Shown here: positions 50,213 to 59,942 of the stretch, piece after piece
Layout of the letters: each line of letters begins with the position of its first letter
How positions within the stretch are numbered: position 1 is the first letter of the stretch
DNA from: Marinitoga lauensis
GTDB taxonomy: Bacteria > Thermotogota > Thermotogae > Petrotogales > Petrotogaceae
DNA: 64,000 bases
Assembly (NCBI RefSeq): GCF_004135675.1
Contig: NZ_QHLX01000003.1
Coordinates: forward strand, 62,001 to 126,000
Reading direction: 5' to 3'
Position numbers and translations under genes: made by a program
The notes under the pieces: generated by a model
Database searches by the model: none
Seen by the model: the letters and a program-made list of their open reading frames with translations, nothing else
Told to the model about the DNA's origin: nothing

Positions 50213-52300
50213 ATGAGCATTAAATCAAAAATTATTTTTGGATTTTCTGTAATAGTGTTAATAGCTGTTATTATAGGAACTTTAGGATTGATATCTACCA
50301 ATAATATAAAAAATTATGTTTTAAATATTGCAAATGATAATTTGCCTAAAGTTCAAGAAATACTATCGTTATATCAATTACAAACATCTATTGAAAAGTC
50401 TGAAATGGCATTATTAGGACTAACAGATCAGCAATTAAGAGATAATGAATATCAAAAAATAAGTGAAACATGGGATTCAATTAATAAATTGATTAAAGAA
50501 TATGAAAAGTTTAATTTAAATACCGAAGAAGCAAAATACTGGAAAGAGTATAAAAATAAATTACATGCCTGGGAAAGTGCACATGCAAGTTTTATGGAAA
50601 TATCCAAAAAATTAGATGAAACCAAAATACTGGACCCTAAAACTTTAAAATTAGATATAAAAACATATGAAAGTGAATTATACAGATTAGCCTGGATTAT
50701 AGAAAAAGCTATTTTAGAAAAAGAACCATTTAATGAGGAATTAAATCCACGAAAAAGTGCTTTTGGTAAATGGCTTGAAAACTATCAAACAGAAAATGAC
50801 TATTTAGCAGATATGTTTGTTGATATGAAAAAGTATAATGAGGGTTTTTTGAAAACAGCTAAAACAATTAATCTTGTTATAAAGAAAAAAAATGAAAAGC
50901 AAATTGTTTTAATGCAGAGAGTATATAATAATTCTCTTATACCATATCTTGAAAATATATTTGACACATTTGAAACAATAAATCAGATTGCTGATGAATC
51001 ATTAAAACTGAAAGAACTGATGGCTGAGCAAAGTTTAAACGTAAATTTACCGCTTTTCGAGGATATGGCCAATGTATTGAAGAAAATAGTTGATTATAAC
51101 AAAGTTGAGGCTATTCAGAAAGGGAATGAAGCAATTTCTAAAGCTCAAAAAGCGTTAATTGTAGTTCTATCTTCAATAGGATTGGGTATTATTATTTCTA
51201 TTATTTTTGGATGGGCAATTATTGCTAATATTGTAAAACCAATTAAGGAATTAATGAAAAAAATTAAAGCATTTGGTAAAGGAGATTTAACCATTAACTT
51301 TTCAATGAAAGGAAAAGATGAAATTTCACAAATGGCGCAGGTTTTAGATAATATGGCGAATGATTTAAGAGATTCAATGAAGTTAATATATGAAGCTTCT
51401 AATAAATTATCATTGTCATCAGATACATTGGCTTCAGTATCAGAAGAGCAAAACGTTATTTCGGATGACCTTGCATCACAATCAAGAATTATTGAGTCTA
51501 ATACAGAAGACGCATCTGCCTCTGTAGAAGAGGTATCTTCAGGAGTAGAAGAAGTTGCAAGTTCTGCTCAAATGATATCAACAAATGCAGAGGAGTTATC
51601 TTATAAGGCAAATGAAACATCTGAAGCAGCTTTAAATGGGGAAAAATCCGTAAATAGAATAGTCGAAATAGTGGAAAATGCAGTAAAGGAATCAAATAAT
51701 ACTCAGGAAAAGGTAAACAGTTTATCAGAAAAAGTTCAAAATATAGGTAGTATTGTTGAAACTATAAATCAAATTACAGAGCAAACAAACTTATTGGCAT
51801 TGAATGCGGCAATAGAAGCAGCAAGAGCTGGTGAAGCTGGAAAAGGATTTGCAGTAGTTGCTGATGAAATAAGAAAATTAGCCGAACAGAGTAAGGCATC
51901 AACAGAAGAAATAGCAAAAATATTAATATCTGTTAAAGAGGGAGCCTTAAGTGCAAATGAAGCAACAAATAAAGTAGTAAATATAATAAAGGATATTGAT
52001 GTTGAATCTGAAAATGTTGTTTCACAATTTAAATTAATTTTGGATAAAGTAGAAGAGATGAACATGAAAGTTCATGAACTCTCATCTGCAGCAGAAGAAC
52101 AGAGTGCTTCAACAGAAGAAATGGCTGCAGCTATGGATAGAATTTCAAAAGTTATTAATGAAATATCAGATCAGGTTAAACATATGGTTTTAGCAATTGA
52201 ACAGCAAACACAAAGTTCGCATCAGGTGAATGAATCTGCAGAGGAAGGAAATAAGTTATCACAATCATTAATGGAGTTAATAAAGAAATTTAAGATATAA
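50213..52300 (+). CDS. Methyl-accepting chemotaxis protein with long sensor domain
   Basis: 695 residues, intact. AGGAGGTG site. First helix [20 protein letters not shown]; a long extracytoplasmic region (about 30-310), second helix [24 protein letters not shown] ([23 protein letters not shown]), then the full signalling hairpin with tip [20 protein letters not shown]. The sensor contains [14 protein letters not shown] and [11 protein letters not shown], spaced like parts of the zinc-binding CZB fold, but the usual Cys and most His are absent, so this similarity is tentative. It is followed by strong hairpins. Confidence 0.93.
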   Translation: MSIKSKIIFGFSVIVLIAVIIGTLGLISTNNIKNYVLNIANDNLPKVQEILSLYQLQTSIEKSEMALLGLTDQQLRDNEYQKISETWDSINKLIKEYEKFNLNTEEAKYWKEYKNKLHAWESAHASFMEISKKLDETKILDPKTLKLDIKTYESELYRLAWIIEKAILEKEPFNEELNPRKSAFGKWLENYQTENDYLADMFVDMKKYNEGFLKTAKTINLVIKKKNEKQIVLMQRVYNNSLIPYLENIFDTFETINQIADESLKLKELMAEQSLNVNLPLFEDMANVLKKIVDYNKVEAIQKGNEAISKAQKALIVVLSSIGLGIIISIIFGWAIIANIVKPIKELMKKIKAFGKGDLTINFSMKGKDEISQMAQVLDNMANDLRDSMKLIYEASNKLSLSSDTLASVSEEQNVISDDLASQSRIIESNTEDASASVEEVSSGVEEVASSAQMISTNAEELSYKANETSEAALNGEKSVNRIVEIVENAVKESNNTQEKVNSLSEKVQNIGSIVETINQITEQTNLLALNAAIEAARAGEAGKGFAVVADEIRKLAEQSKASTEEIAKILISVKEGALSANEATNKVVNIIKDIDVESENVVSQFKLILDKVEEMNMKVHELSSAAEEQSASTEEMAAAMDRISKVINEISDQVKHMVLAIEQQTQSSHQVNESAEEGNKLSQSLMELIKKFKI

Positions 52301-52320
52301 TTATAAATAGAGCGGGTTTA

Positions 52321-52347
52321 AAAACGCTTCGCTGCGCGAAGTGTTTT
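52321..52347. repeat. REP-like palindrome
   Basis: AAAACGCTTCGC / GCGAAGTGTTTT around TGC, related to the palindromes inside elements A and B but here outside any such element. Confidence 0.6.
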
Positions 52348-52382
52348 AGGAATAAGAATTATTATAAATAATATTTAGTCCG

Positions 52383-52420
52383 AAAACTTCCGCGAAGTGG
52401 AAATGCTTCGCGGAAGTTTT
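52383..52420 (+). terminator. Strong hairpin between the receptor gene and mrnC
   Basis: Perfect 15-bp stem AAAACTTCCGCGAAG / CTTCGCGGAAGTTTT with an 8-base loop. The U-tract is only the stem's own TTTT. It may terminate the chemoreceptor transcript or shape the mrnC leader. Confidence 0.65.
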
Positions 52421-52435
52421 GAAAGGAGATAAGTA

Positions 52436-52858
52436 ATGAATGAATTTGATGCTTTAGGCAAATTATTTGAGAGCAAAATAATAGATTTAAAAGAAGTTCC
52501 TGTAGATACATTTGCCTATATTGGTGATGCTGTGTTAAATTTATATTTTATAAATTATATAATAGATAGTGGTAGAAAAAAAGCAGGTAAATTGCATAAT
52601 GAGAGTAAAAATTATGTTAGTGCAACAGCACAATCAAAAATAGTAGATAATATTATAAATAACTTTACGGAAGAAGAAAATTCTATTTATAAACGTGGAT
52701 TAAATTCAAAAGGTGCAAAAAAAAGGGGTAATGATATAAATTACCGAAAAGCTACAGCATTTGAAACTGTAATCGGCTATTTATTTTTAAAAAAAGATTA
52801 TACAAGATTAAATGAAATACTGGAATTATCAAAAAATGCATTAAAGGAGAGAGGATAG
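52436..52858 (+). CDS. mrnC: Mini-ribonuclease III
   Basis: 140 residues with the RNase III catalytic fold but no dsRNA-binding domain. DTFAYIGDAVLNLYFINYII has the catalytic Asp, GKLHNESKNYVSATAQSKIV the family core, and RKATAFETVIGYLFLKKDY the second acidic site (FETVIGYL). In Bacillus MrnC matures 23S rRNA. It abuts rlmB with no gap, which suits joint action on 23S rRNA. Confidence 0.93.
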   Translation: MNEFDALGKLFESKIIDLKEVPVDTFAYIGDAVLNLYFINYIIDSGRKKAGKLHNESKNYVSATAQSKIVDNIINNFTEEENSIYKRGLNSKGAKKRGNDINYRKATAFETVIGYLFLKKDYTRLNEILELSKNALKERG

Positions 52859-53577
52859 ATGTATGTTTATGGCAGAAATGTATTAAAGGAAATAATAAAT
52901 GCCAGATATCCAGTGAAAAATATATATTTTACTGATAGCAAAAAAACAGATAAAACATTAAATAATCTAATTGAATTAGCTAAAAAAAATAATTATTCTT
53001 ATTCATTTGCGCCAGATAAAGTGTTGCAGAGAATGGTAAACATATCAAAACATCAAGGTGTGGTAATTGATATTGGTAAAGAATTTCAATATGCAGAGGA
53101 AGATATTATTGATAATTTAAAAGAAAATGCTACAATTATTATTTTAGACCAGCTACAGGATCCCATAATTTTGGAGCAATAATCAGATCTGCTGTTGCGT
53201 CAAATAGCGATTTAATTGTAATTCCAAAAGATAACTCAGTAGAAGTTACTTCTACTGTAATCAAGGTTTCTGTGGGGTTGGCTTTTAGAATTCCTATTTT
53301 AAAGGTTACCAATTTATCAAGATTTATTGATATGATAAAAAAAGAGGGATTCTGGGTATATGGTGCAGATATGAGTCATAATGTTTATTATGAAATGGAT
53401 TTAACAGGAAATGTAGCATTGGTTATGGGAAACGAGGGTAGCGGAATTAGAGAAAAAGTAAAGTCTAAATGCGATGCTTTGATATCAATTCCAATGGCAA
53501 ATAATGTTGATTCTTTAAATGTTTCTGTAAGCGCAGGAATATTGCTTTTTGAAATATTTAAGCAAAAAAGCAGGTGA
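52859..53577 (+). CDS. rlmB: 23S rRNA 2'-O-methyltransferase (TrmH/RlmB family), frameshifted
   Basis: The N-terminal substrate-binding part begins MYVYGRNVLKEIINARYPVK. The SpoU knot motifs are split over frames: LDQLQDPHNFGAIIRSA (one base missing near 53163), VALVMGNEGSGIREKV and ISIPMANNVDSLNVSVSAGI. The second break is near 53265. It uses S-adenosylmethionine to methylate a ribose, probably G2251 of 23S rRNA. It lies between mrnC and mutL with minimal spacing. Confidence 0.9.
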
Positions 53578-53581
53578 AAAA

Positions 53582-55468
53582 ATGGCTATAGTTAAGTTAC
53601 CAGAGTCTGTTATTATGAAAATAGCGGCAGGTGAAGTTGTTACAGGTACTTTTGCTGTTGTAAAAGAATTATTTGAAAATGCACTTGATGCTAGTGCGGA
53701 TAATATTACAATAGAAATAAAAGATGGAGGAAAAACATATATAAGAATTACAGACAATGGTATAGGAATGTCTGAAGAGGATATTCTTTTAGCTGTTCAA
53801 CCACATACAACCAGTAAAATTAAAAATGTTGAAGATTTATATTCAATACATACTTATGGATTTAGGGGAGAAGCTTTAGCTGCTATTTCCAGAGTTTCGA
53901 GAATGAAGATTATTTCAAGAAAAAGTGATGAAGATATCGCTACTTCTATAGAATTTGTAGGTGGAGAACCAATAAATATAAAAAAAGTTGCTGCTTCAAT
54001 GGGAACAACAATTGAAGTAAGGGATTTGTTTTTCAATGTTCCTGCAAGGAGAAAATTCTTAAAGTCAGCTGCAGTTGAAGGAAGAATGATTACTGAAATT
54101 ATAGAAAAGTTTATTTTAGCTACTGATGTTTCAATAAATTATATAAAAGACAATAAATCTATTTACTCAGTAGCAAAAGATATGGATTTGTTGGAGAAGA
54201 TAAACATTATTTTTCCAGAAACTTCAAAAGAAGATTTTTTTGAAATTAATTTTGAAGAAACATGGTTTAAGATTAAAGGATTTATATCTCATCCTAGAGT
54301 AACAAGAAATAATAGAACTGCTCAAATATTTTTTATAAATAATAGATATATTCGTTCAGGTGATTTATTTGCCGTTTTTGAATCGGGTTATGGTGAAATG
54401 CTTGAATCAAGAAGACATCCGTACGGAATTGTCTTTTTTGATATAGATCCCAAAGAGGTTGACGTTAATGTACATCCGCAAAAACTGGAGGTTAAAATTT
54501 CTGAATCAAGAATTATATATAACAAATTTAAGAGGTTAATAAGAGAAACACTTATAAATCAAACAAAATTTAAAATGGCTATTAATATTCAAGAAGATAG
54601 TCAAATAATATCGAAGAATATTTATGAAAAAAATGTGTATAGAAATGATGCTGAAAAATCTAAAAATATACAGGAAACGAATATCCCAAAAGTTTTTGAA
54701 AATGAAGAAAAATATAATACTTTTATGATAAAAGGAAAAAAGGAAAGTGTGGAAAAGAAATCATTACCATTCCAAAATAACCCATCTCAAAAAAGAATGG
54801 AAATTAATAAAATTGCAAAAAATATAATTGATACCAATAAATATGTAAAACCTGAAATAAAAAAAGAAGAAAAAACTTTAGATTTAAGTTATTACAAAAT
54901 ACTTGGATTAGTAGCAAATAGATATATAATACTTGAATTAAAAAATTCTATACAATTTATAGATTTCCACGCTGCTCATGAAAGGGTTATTTATGAAGAT
55001 TTAAAAAGAGAATTCTTCGAAAATGGAAATATTACAACACAGATGATGATGTTACCAATAAAATTGAATCTGGATGCTATAAGAAAAGAAATTTTAGAAA
55101 ACAATATTGATAGAATTAGATCACTTGGTTTTGAGGTTGTTAAAAATAATAATGAATACTATATATCCGGAATGCCGTCAAATATTAGAATCAATGATCC
55201 TCAAAATACTATTATAGAAATACTGGATGAATTAAGATTAGAAGGTATAGAATCTCCTGAAAAAGTGTTTGAACACGCAATTGCTACTATGTCTTGTAGA
55301 GCAGCAGTTAAAACAGGTGATGATCCTGTAGGATTAGAGACGCTAATTTCAAAAATTATAGAATATGAAATTTTAACCTGTCCTCATGGACGCCCTATTT
55401 CAATGGAACTACCCATAAAAAAATCGATGAGTTTTTTGAGAGAACTTGACATATCAAAAAAAATATAG
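53582..55468 (+). CDS. mutL: DNA mismatch repair protein MutL
   Basis: 628 residues from ATG 53582. GHKL ATPase motifs: ELFENALDASA, ITDNGIGM, TYGFRGEALAAIS; FFNVPARRKFL and VDVNVHPQKLEV mark the transducer domain. The C-terminal domain has DFHAAHERVIYEDL, matching the DQHA(X)2E(X)4E endonuclease motif except Phe for Gln, plus SCRAAV and CPHGRP, so an active nicking MutL is expected. Its last codons contain the -35 box of the downstream asparagine attenuator promoter. It overlaps no other gene and is intact. Confidence 0.95.
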   Translation: MAIVKLPESVIMKIAAGEVVTGTFAVVKELFENALDASADNITIEIKDGGKTYIRITDNGIGMSEEDILLAVQPHTTSKIKNVEDLYSIHTYGFRGEALAAISRVSRMKIISRKSDEDIATSIEFVGGEPINIKKVAASMGTTIEVRDLFFNVPARRKFLKSAAVEGRMITEIIEKFILATDVSINYIKDNKSIYSVAKDMDLLEKINIIFPETSKEDFFEINFEETWFKIKGFISHPRVTRNNRTAQIFFINNRYIRSGDLFAVFESGYGEMLESRRHPYGIVFFDIDPKEVDVNVHPQKLEVKISESRIIYNKFKRLIRETLINQTKFKMAINIQEDSQIISKNIYEKNVYRNDAEKSKNIQETNIPKVFENEEKYNTFMIKGKKESVEKKSLPFQNNPSQKRMEINKIAKNIIDTNKYVKPEIKKEEKTLDLSYYKILGLVANRYIILELKNSIQFIDFHAAHERVIYEDLKREFFENGNITTQMMMLPIKLNLDAIRKEILENNIDRIRSLGFEVVKNNNEYYISGMPSNIRINDPQNTIIEILDELRLEGIESPEKVFEHAIATMSCRAAVKTGDDPVGLETLISKIIEYEILTCPHGRPISMELPIKKSMSFLRELDISKKI

Positions 55469-55474
55469 TATAAT
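55446..55474 (+). promoter_or_regulatory. Promoter of the asparagine attenuator/synthetase transcript
   Basis: TTGACA (55446-55451) and TATAAT (55469-55474), exactly 17 bases apart, a perfect sigma-A consensus. The -35 box and spacer lie in the last codons of mutL. Confidence 0.92.
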
Positions 55475-55504
55475 AGAAAAAAATTATTATAGGTGGTGTA
55501 ACTT

Positions 55505-55582
55505 ATGATAAAAATAATTTCAATAAAATTTAATAATTTCAATAATAATAATATCAACCAGCGTTGGTGTAACGCGAGGTAA
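55505..55582 (+). CDS. Asn-rich attenuator leader peptide (25 residues)
   Basis: ATG 55505 is six bases after GGTGGTG, about 30 bases from the promoter. The peptide is MIKIISIKFNNFNNNN followed by INQRWCNAR and a TAA at 55580. Eight of 25 codons are Asn, six of them within eight codons. The coding end overlaps the 5' arm of the antiterminator. Codon content, size and location are those of an amino-acid biosynthetic leader peptide whose translation senses charged tRNA-Asn. It is too short to appear in routine gene calls. Confidence 0.88.
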   Translation: MIKIISIKFNNFNNNNINQRWCNAR

Positions 55583-55610
55583 ATCTTCGTTTACAATTCA
55601 CCGGCGCTGG
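55558..55610 (+). promoter_or_regulatory. Antiterminator pairing of the Asn attenuator
   Basis: CCAGCGTTGGTG (55558-55569) can pair with CACCGGCGCTGG (55599-55610) over 12 bases, using two G-U pairs. This is mutually exclusive with the terminator because both use 55601-55610. The 5' arm lies just after the Asn codon run, so a ribosome stalled at those codons leaves it free, while one reaching the stop codon covers it. Confidence 0.82.
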
Positions 55611-55637
55611 AAGATTTTATACCAGCGCCGGTTTTTT
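55601..55637 (+). terminator. Attenuator terminator
   Basis: Perfect 10-bp GC-rich stem CCGGCGCTGG / CCAGCGCCGG, 11-base loop, followed by TTTTTT. It lies between the leader peptide and the asparagine synthetase gene. Confidence 0.93.
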
Positions 55638-55713
55638 ATTTGAAAATATTAGGGAGAGGGAGAGATTTATATATTATTTTATAAATATATTATTTTTGAA
55701 GGGAGAGGGTATT

Positions 55714-56671
55714 ATGGCTAAAAAATTGGCAGAAGGAAGAAAAGTTGATACTGTAGAATTAGTGAAGGAATATTTGGAAAACTCTGTTTTTAAGGATGCA
55801 ACATTAATTCAACATGAAATTTTAAAAGGTATAAGGAAGATTTTGGATGAAAAAGGTTTTGTAGAGTTGTTACCGGTAACTGTTTCACCTATTACTGATC
55901 CATTAAACCATCCACATTTTGAAGCAGAATTTGAATACTATGGGCAGAAATATTCTGTAACAAAATCCATGATTTTACACAAACAGGTTGCAGTATTGGT
56001 TCATAAAAAAATATATATAGTATCACCAAATGTTAGGCTTGAAACAGAAGATAAAATGGATTCAGGAAGGCATTTATTCGATTTTGTCCAGATTGATATG
56101 GAAATGTTAGAATCAAGCAGAGAAGATGTTTTTGATGTTATGGAAGATGCTATTATATATACAATAAAAACAATAAAAGAAAAATATCCAGAGATTATTA
56201 GTAAATATCATCCAACATTAAAGATCCCACCAAACCATTTAAACGATACACAGTTAAGGAATTAAAAGAAAAATATGGAAATGATTATGAGAAAAAAGCA
56301 TCTTTAGAAGCAGAAGAACCATTCTGGATGATAGATATTCCTCTATTAGAAAGAGAATTTTATGATAAGCAGGATCCAGAAAGACCGGATGTATTACTGG
56401 ATTTTGACCTTATATATCCAGAAGGCTATGAAGAAGCTATTTCTGGTGGAGAAAGAGAACATGAATATGAACAAATATTAAAAAGGATGGAATTAAAGAA
56501 AACACCACCAGAACAATTTAAAGATTATTTAGAAGTGGCAAAAGCTGGAATTTTGAGGCATTCTGCGGGTTGTGGAATAGGTATAGAAAGATTTACACGA
56601 TGGATACTTGCATTGGATCATGTTGAAAAAACAAGGCTATTTGCCAAAACCCAGGAAAACACTCTATATAA
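55714..56671 (+). CDS. asnA: Archaeal-type asparagine synthetase A (AsnRS-like), frameshifted
   Basis: The start is ATG 55714, six bases after GGAGAGGG. The protein is a class II aminoacyl-tRNA-synthetase catalytic core without an anticodon-binding domain. VSPITDPLNHPHFEAEFEYY, the motif-2 like NVRLETEDKM, HLFDFVQIDMEM and the motif-3 GCGIGIERFTRWILALDHV are present. Such stand-alone AsnRS paralogues in archaea make asparagine from aspartate. The Asn-codon leader peptide upstream supports that function over tRNA charging. Missing bases at about 56230 and 56651 break it; corrected, it ends FAKTPGKHSI at 56671, just before a terminator. Confidence 0.85.
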
Positions 56672-56678
56672 ATTATTA

Positions 56679-56707
56679 AAGCGGACTTTTGATTTAAAAG
56701 TCCGCTT
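56679..56707. terminator. Bidirectional terminator after asnA
   Basis: Stem AAGCGGACTTTT / AAAAGTCCGCTT, loop GATTT; it overlaps the stop of the minus-strand response regulator. Confidence 0.87.
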
Positions 56708-57356
56708 ATTCTATAGTGCACGTTCCACCAGCATTTTTAATTTTCACTACTATATCATTTAATGATTTTTTTATTATTTCCTTTTTTTCATTTTCATCAA
56801 AATATGAAAATACTATTTTTAATGGTTTGATAATCAACAAGCTATCTATAATGTTATTTAATTTTTCTATAGTTCTCCCATTTAGTTTTTTCTTTATTCG
56901 TATTCTAAGAACACCATTATCATTTATAATATCAACAAAATTTTCTCTTTCATCAGTCTTTTTATAAAGTGACCTGATTTTAGAAATTTTAATTCCTGAA
57001 TTAATAACTTTATTAAGAGCTTTTTTCATTTTTTCCTGAGTTAATGGTTTTATAATAAAATAATCTGCTCCTAACTGCAAAGCATTAAAAATATCTTTCT
57101 TATTGTTTGTCACACTAATTATAATAACTTTTGAATTTGGGAATTTCCTTTTTAAAGCTTTTAATGCAATCATTCCATTTATTTTTTTCAAAGCAAGATC
57201 AAGTGTAACAATATCAGGATTTAGAAACGCAAATTTTTCAAGAACTTCAGAGCCGTCATCTATTTCACCAACAATTGTATGTCCTAAATTTATCAGAATT
57301 TTTTTTATTTCATTACGTATAAGTGCATTATCTTCAACTATTAATATTCTAGACAT
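56706..57356 (-). CDS. Response regulator with receiver and STAS-like output domain
   Basis: 216 residues, intact. The receiver (1-120) begins ILIVEDNALIRNEIKKIL and has the acceptor Asp in PDIVTLDLAL, a T/S in VIIISVT and the Lys in YFIIKPLTQEKM. The C-terminal ~80 residues (GVLRIRIKKKLNGRTIEKLN, then PLKIVFSYF and NAGGTCTIE) follow the strand-helix pattern of a STAS domain, not a DNA-binding domain. It is the last gene of the Sia-like operon and is preceded after 33 bases by the Hpt/HATPase kinase, its likely partner. It may switch protein partners rather than bind DNA. Confidence 0.78.
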   Translation of the reverse strand: MSRILIVEDNALIRNEIKKILINLGHTIVGEIDDGSEVLEKFAFLNPDIVTLDLALKKINGMIALKALKRKFPNSKVIIISVTNNKKDIFNALQLGADYFIIKPLTQEKMKKALNKVINSGIKISKIRSLYKKTDERENFVDIINDNGVLRIRIKKKLNGRTIEKLNNIIDSLLIIKPLKIVFSYFDENEKKEIIKKSLNDIVVKIKNAGGTCTIE

Positions 57357-57389
57357 ATTAAAATCACCTCGCTGAAGGTAGTAATTGTT

Positions 57390-58959
57390 TTAATTCTTAT
57401 TATGAAAATATTTAGGTAAAAGGATTTCTACAGTAGTACCTTGATTTTCTTCAGAAGATAAAAGAATTTTTCCGCCATATTTCTCTATATTATCTTTTAT
57501 TGCAGATAATCCTAAACCTTTTCCTGCATATTCATTTGAATTGCTGACAGTTGAAAATCCCTCATTAAATACAGTATAGATATCATTGTTTGAATTATTA
57601 TTTTGGATTTTTATACCTTTTCCATCATCAGAAATAGTTATGTGTAAATAATCATTATCTTCATACACCTTACATTTTATATTTCCACCTTCGCTTTTAT
57701 TAAGTCTTAATCTTTCATCAGGCGTTTCAATACCATGAATAACGATATTTCTAAATATATGGATAAGATTTTTATTAAAATCATAATAAAATTCAGCATC
57801 AATACTTATTTTTGAATCAACATCTATAATAAAAGATGATATTTCTTTTCCAAATTTTTTTGCTAATTTAATAGTATATTTTTTATACAATTCAAATATC
57901 TTTTTGAAATCATCAAGATATAATTTTCTAATCTCGCTAATAATAAGTTGAGAGTATTTTTGAGGTACATATTCTTTTATCTTTTTTTCAAGTTCTAAAA
58001 GTTGTTTTTTAGAAATAGAATAAATTTCTTCTGAAAAGAAATTTTTACCAAGTCTTTTTTTTATATAATTTAATTCAACATCTGCATAATGTTCCATTTT
58101 TTTATTTTTTAAAAAAGCAATCAGAAAATTTTTATTTAATTCGGGATTGTTTTTTAAACTTTCCACTTCATTTTCAAGCTTATCTAACTTATGACCCAGA
58201 TTTATCATATTCCATTGCAAAAATACGCCTTTATATGTATGTATATTTTTTAAAAAGGTAGAAATAAAATCTTTGATAGACATATTTTTAATATCATTAT
58301 AAATGTCTATTGAAACATAGTTTAAATAATCATCAATATATCGTTTTATAAGATTTCTATTGATAAGTATATTTAATAACATAAGATTATTATTTTTCTC
58401 AATTTCAAGTTTTTCTTCAAGCTGTTTTTTTTCGGTAATATCTTTAATAATACACATAATTTTTTTTCTGATTTAAGATAAATTATTTTGTATCTGATTT
58501 TCAAATATTTATTATTTATTTTTATTTCATCTGGTAGTAAGTCTAAATATACATCTTCTTTATCAGAATTTTTAAAAATATGTTCTAATATTCTCTTTTC
58601 GATCTCGAAATTGGAATCGTATAAAACGGTCAAAACATTTTTTCTGGATAAATTATCAATATCAAACAACTTTAAACACTCTTTACTGTATTCAGGATCT
58701 ATAAGAAAATTAGATCCAAAAGATAAAAATCCCTCACCAGAATTATCCAATAGAAGTTTAATATTTTTTTTCGCTTCATTAAGCATTTTATGATTTATAT
58801 CACTTATTTTTTCGATTTTTTTGTTTGTTTTATTAATTGCTTATATTCTTTGAATAAATTCATATATTCTTTTTTAAGTGAATCAAATGAGATATTCTTT
58901 TTTAAATTTGATTCATATTTTTCTAAAATATAATTTTCATTTTGAAAAGAATCATTCAT
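57390..58959 (-). CDS. PAS / Hpt-like / CheA-type HATPase sensor kinase, frameshifted
   Basis: ATG 58959 follows GGAAAGGG. It has an N-terminal coiled coil, then a PAS-like region (LLLDNSGEGFLSFGSNFLID), an Hpt-like helix with the probable phospho-His (NIHTYKGVFLQWNMINLGHK) and a CheA-like ATPase domain. The ATPase motifs are IVIHGIETPDERLRL, ISDDGKGI, AGKGLGLSAIKDNIEKYGG and GTTVEILLP. Breaks at about 58835 and 58458 split it; joined, it is about 520 residues. It lacks membrane helices and a CheW domain, so it is not a chemotaxis CheA. It sits between siaC and the receiver-STAS gene, so phosphotransfer to the latter is expected. Confidence 0.75.
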
Positions 58960-58978
58960 CGAAATCCCTTTCCAATAC

Positions 58979-59355
58979 TTATTTTTTAATCATATTAAAT
59001 GGAAGTTCTAAATCTTCCATAAAACTTTCAGCTATTTCATATGAAAATTCATTATCTTCATCATAATACCAATTAATTTTTATATTTTTATTTCTTTTAT
59101 AAAATCCTCTAATAAATCTAAGATGAACATAATAGATTTTGTACTACTTGTATTTAAATAATTTATTTCAAATTCAAAAGTTACTTCCTCTTCAAAATTA
59201 TTAGAAAGAAATCTTTCTAACCATTCAAATACTGGATTGTAAAATTCAAAGGAATTTTCAGGATATGATTCACCTTTTATTGATAGTAATTTTTTTTCTG
59301 GATCAAAATTTATTTCTGGAGTTGATTTTGTTGGTTTAATATAAAGTTTTTCCAT
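58979..59355 (-). CDS. siaC: SiaC-family regulatory phosphoprotein (DUF1987), frameshifted
   Basis: About 125 residues. KPTKSTPEINFDPEKKLLSI, GESYPENSFEFYNPVFEWLE and INYLNTSSTKSIMFILDLLE match SiaC/DUF1987. The Thr of LNTSS (residue 69) corresponds to the phosphorylated Thr of Pseudomonas SiaC. A missing base near 59090 ends the frame early; corrected, it continues INWYYDEDNEFSYEIAESFM to a stop at 58979. GGAGGT site. In Pseudomonas SiaC is phosphorylated by SiaB, dephosphorylated by SiaA and activates the cyclase SiaD when unphosphorylated. Confidence 0.88.
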
Positions 59356-59367
59356 TTTATGACCTCC

Positions 59368-59913
59368 TTAAACCCTTACTATTAATACGAAGTAATAATA
59401 ATCATTTTCTAATTGAATAAAATCATATTCAAATTTACTTGTTGAACGTTTTGCCATTTCTAAAAATCCCATACCAGCTCCACCAGTTTTACTAATTATG
59501 GACTCTCTTAATTTTTTCTTATAAATTTTTTGTATTTCTGATTTATCAAGAGAATTTATTTCTTCCAATTTATATTTTAAATCAGAAATATGTTCTTTTT
59601 TTATTATATTACCTGAACAAATGATATATTTATTCTGTTCTTTCCCGATTAAGAGAATAGAATTAGAATGTACTTTTTCAATATCGGATTCTTTCAAGAT
59701 GCGTTCATAATTTTTAATATTCTGACTTTGCTCAATAAATACAGAGAAAATACTATTTGAACTTGAATTCAAAGACTTGTCCTTTTTTAAGTGTTCTCTT
59801 AAAGCATTACCAATCTCTTCTATTATTCCCTGAGAGAAAGGGCCAATAAAACTTATAATTACATTGTTTTCCATTATTTTATTTTTTAGTTCTAAAACCA
59901 TTTCTGGATACAA
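59368..59913 (-). CDS. siaB: SiaB-family protein kinase (DUF6272)
   Basis: 181 residues, intact, TTG start after AGGGGGA. The N-terminus VIISFIGPFSQGIIEEIGNA and the C-terminal GGAGMGFLEMAKRS motif followed by a YFVLIVRV strand fit the SiaB kinase, a small GHKL-related Ser/Thr kinase acting on SiaC. It lies between siaA (29 bases upstream) and siaC (12 bases downstream), the same order as in siaABCD loci. Confidence 0.83.
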   Translation of the reverse strand: MYPEMVLELKNKIMENNVIISFIGPFSQGIIEEIGNALREHLKKDKSLNSSSNSIFSVFIEQSQNIKNYERILKESDIEKVHSNSILLIGKEQNKYIICSGNIIKKEHISDLKYKLEEINSLDKSEIQKIYKKKLRESIISKTGGAGMGFLEMAKRSTSKFEYDFIQLENDYYYFVLIVRV

Positions 59914-59942
59914 TGGAATCCCCCTATGTAAAAAAATACGCG

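Noticed and set aside
55475-55713. T-box riboswitch upstream of the asparagine synthetase gene
   Set aside because: No T-box consensus or specifier-loop structure is visible. The Asn-rich leader ORF and overlapping hairpins explain the region better.
57390-58959. The kinase as a chemotaxis CheA
   Set aside because: It has an Hpt-like helix and CheA-like ATPase but no dimerisation or CheW-like domain, and it is in a Sia operon.
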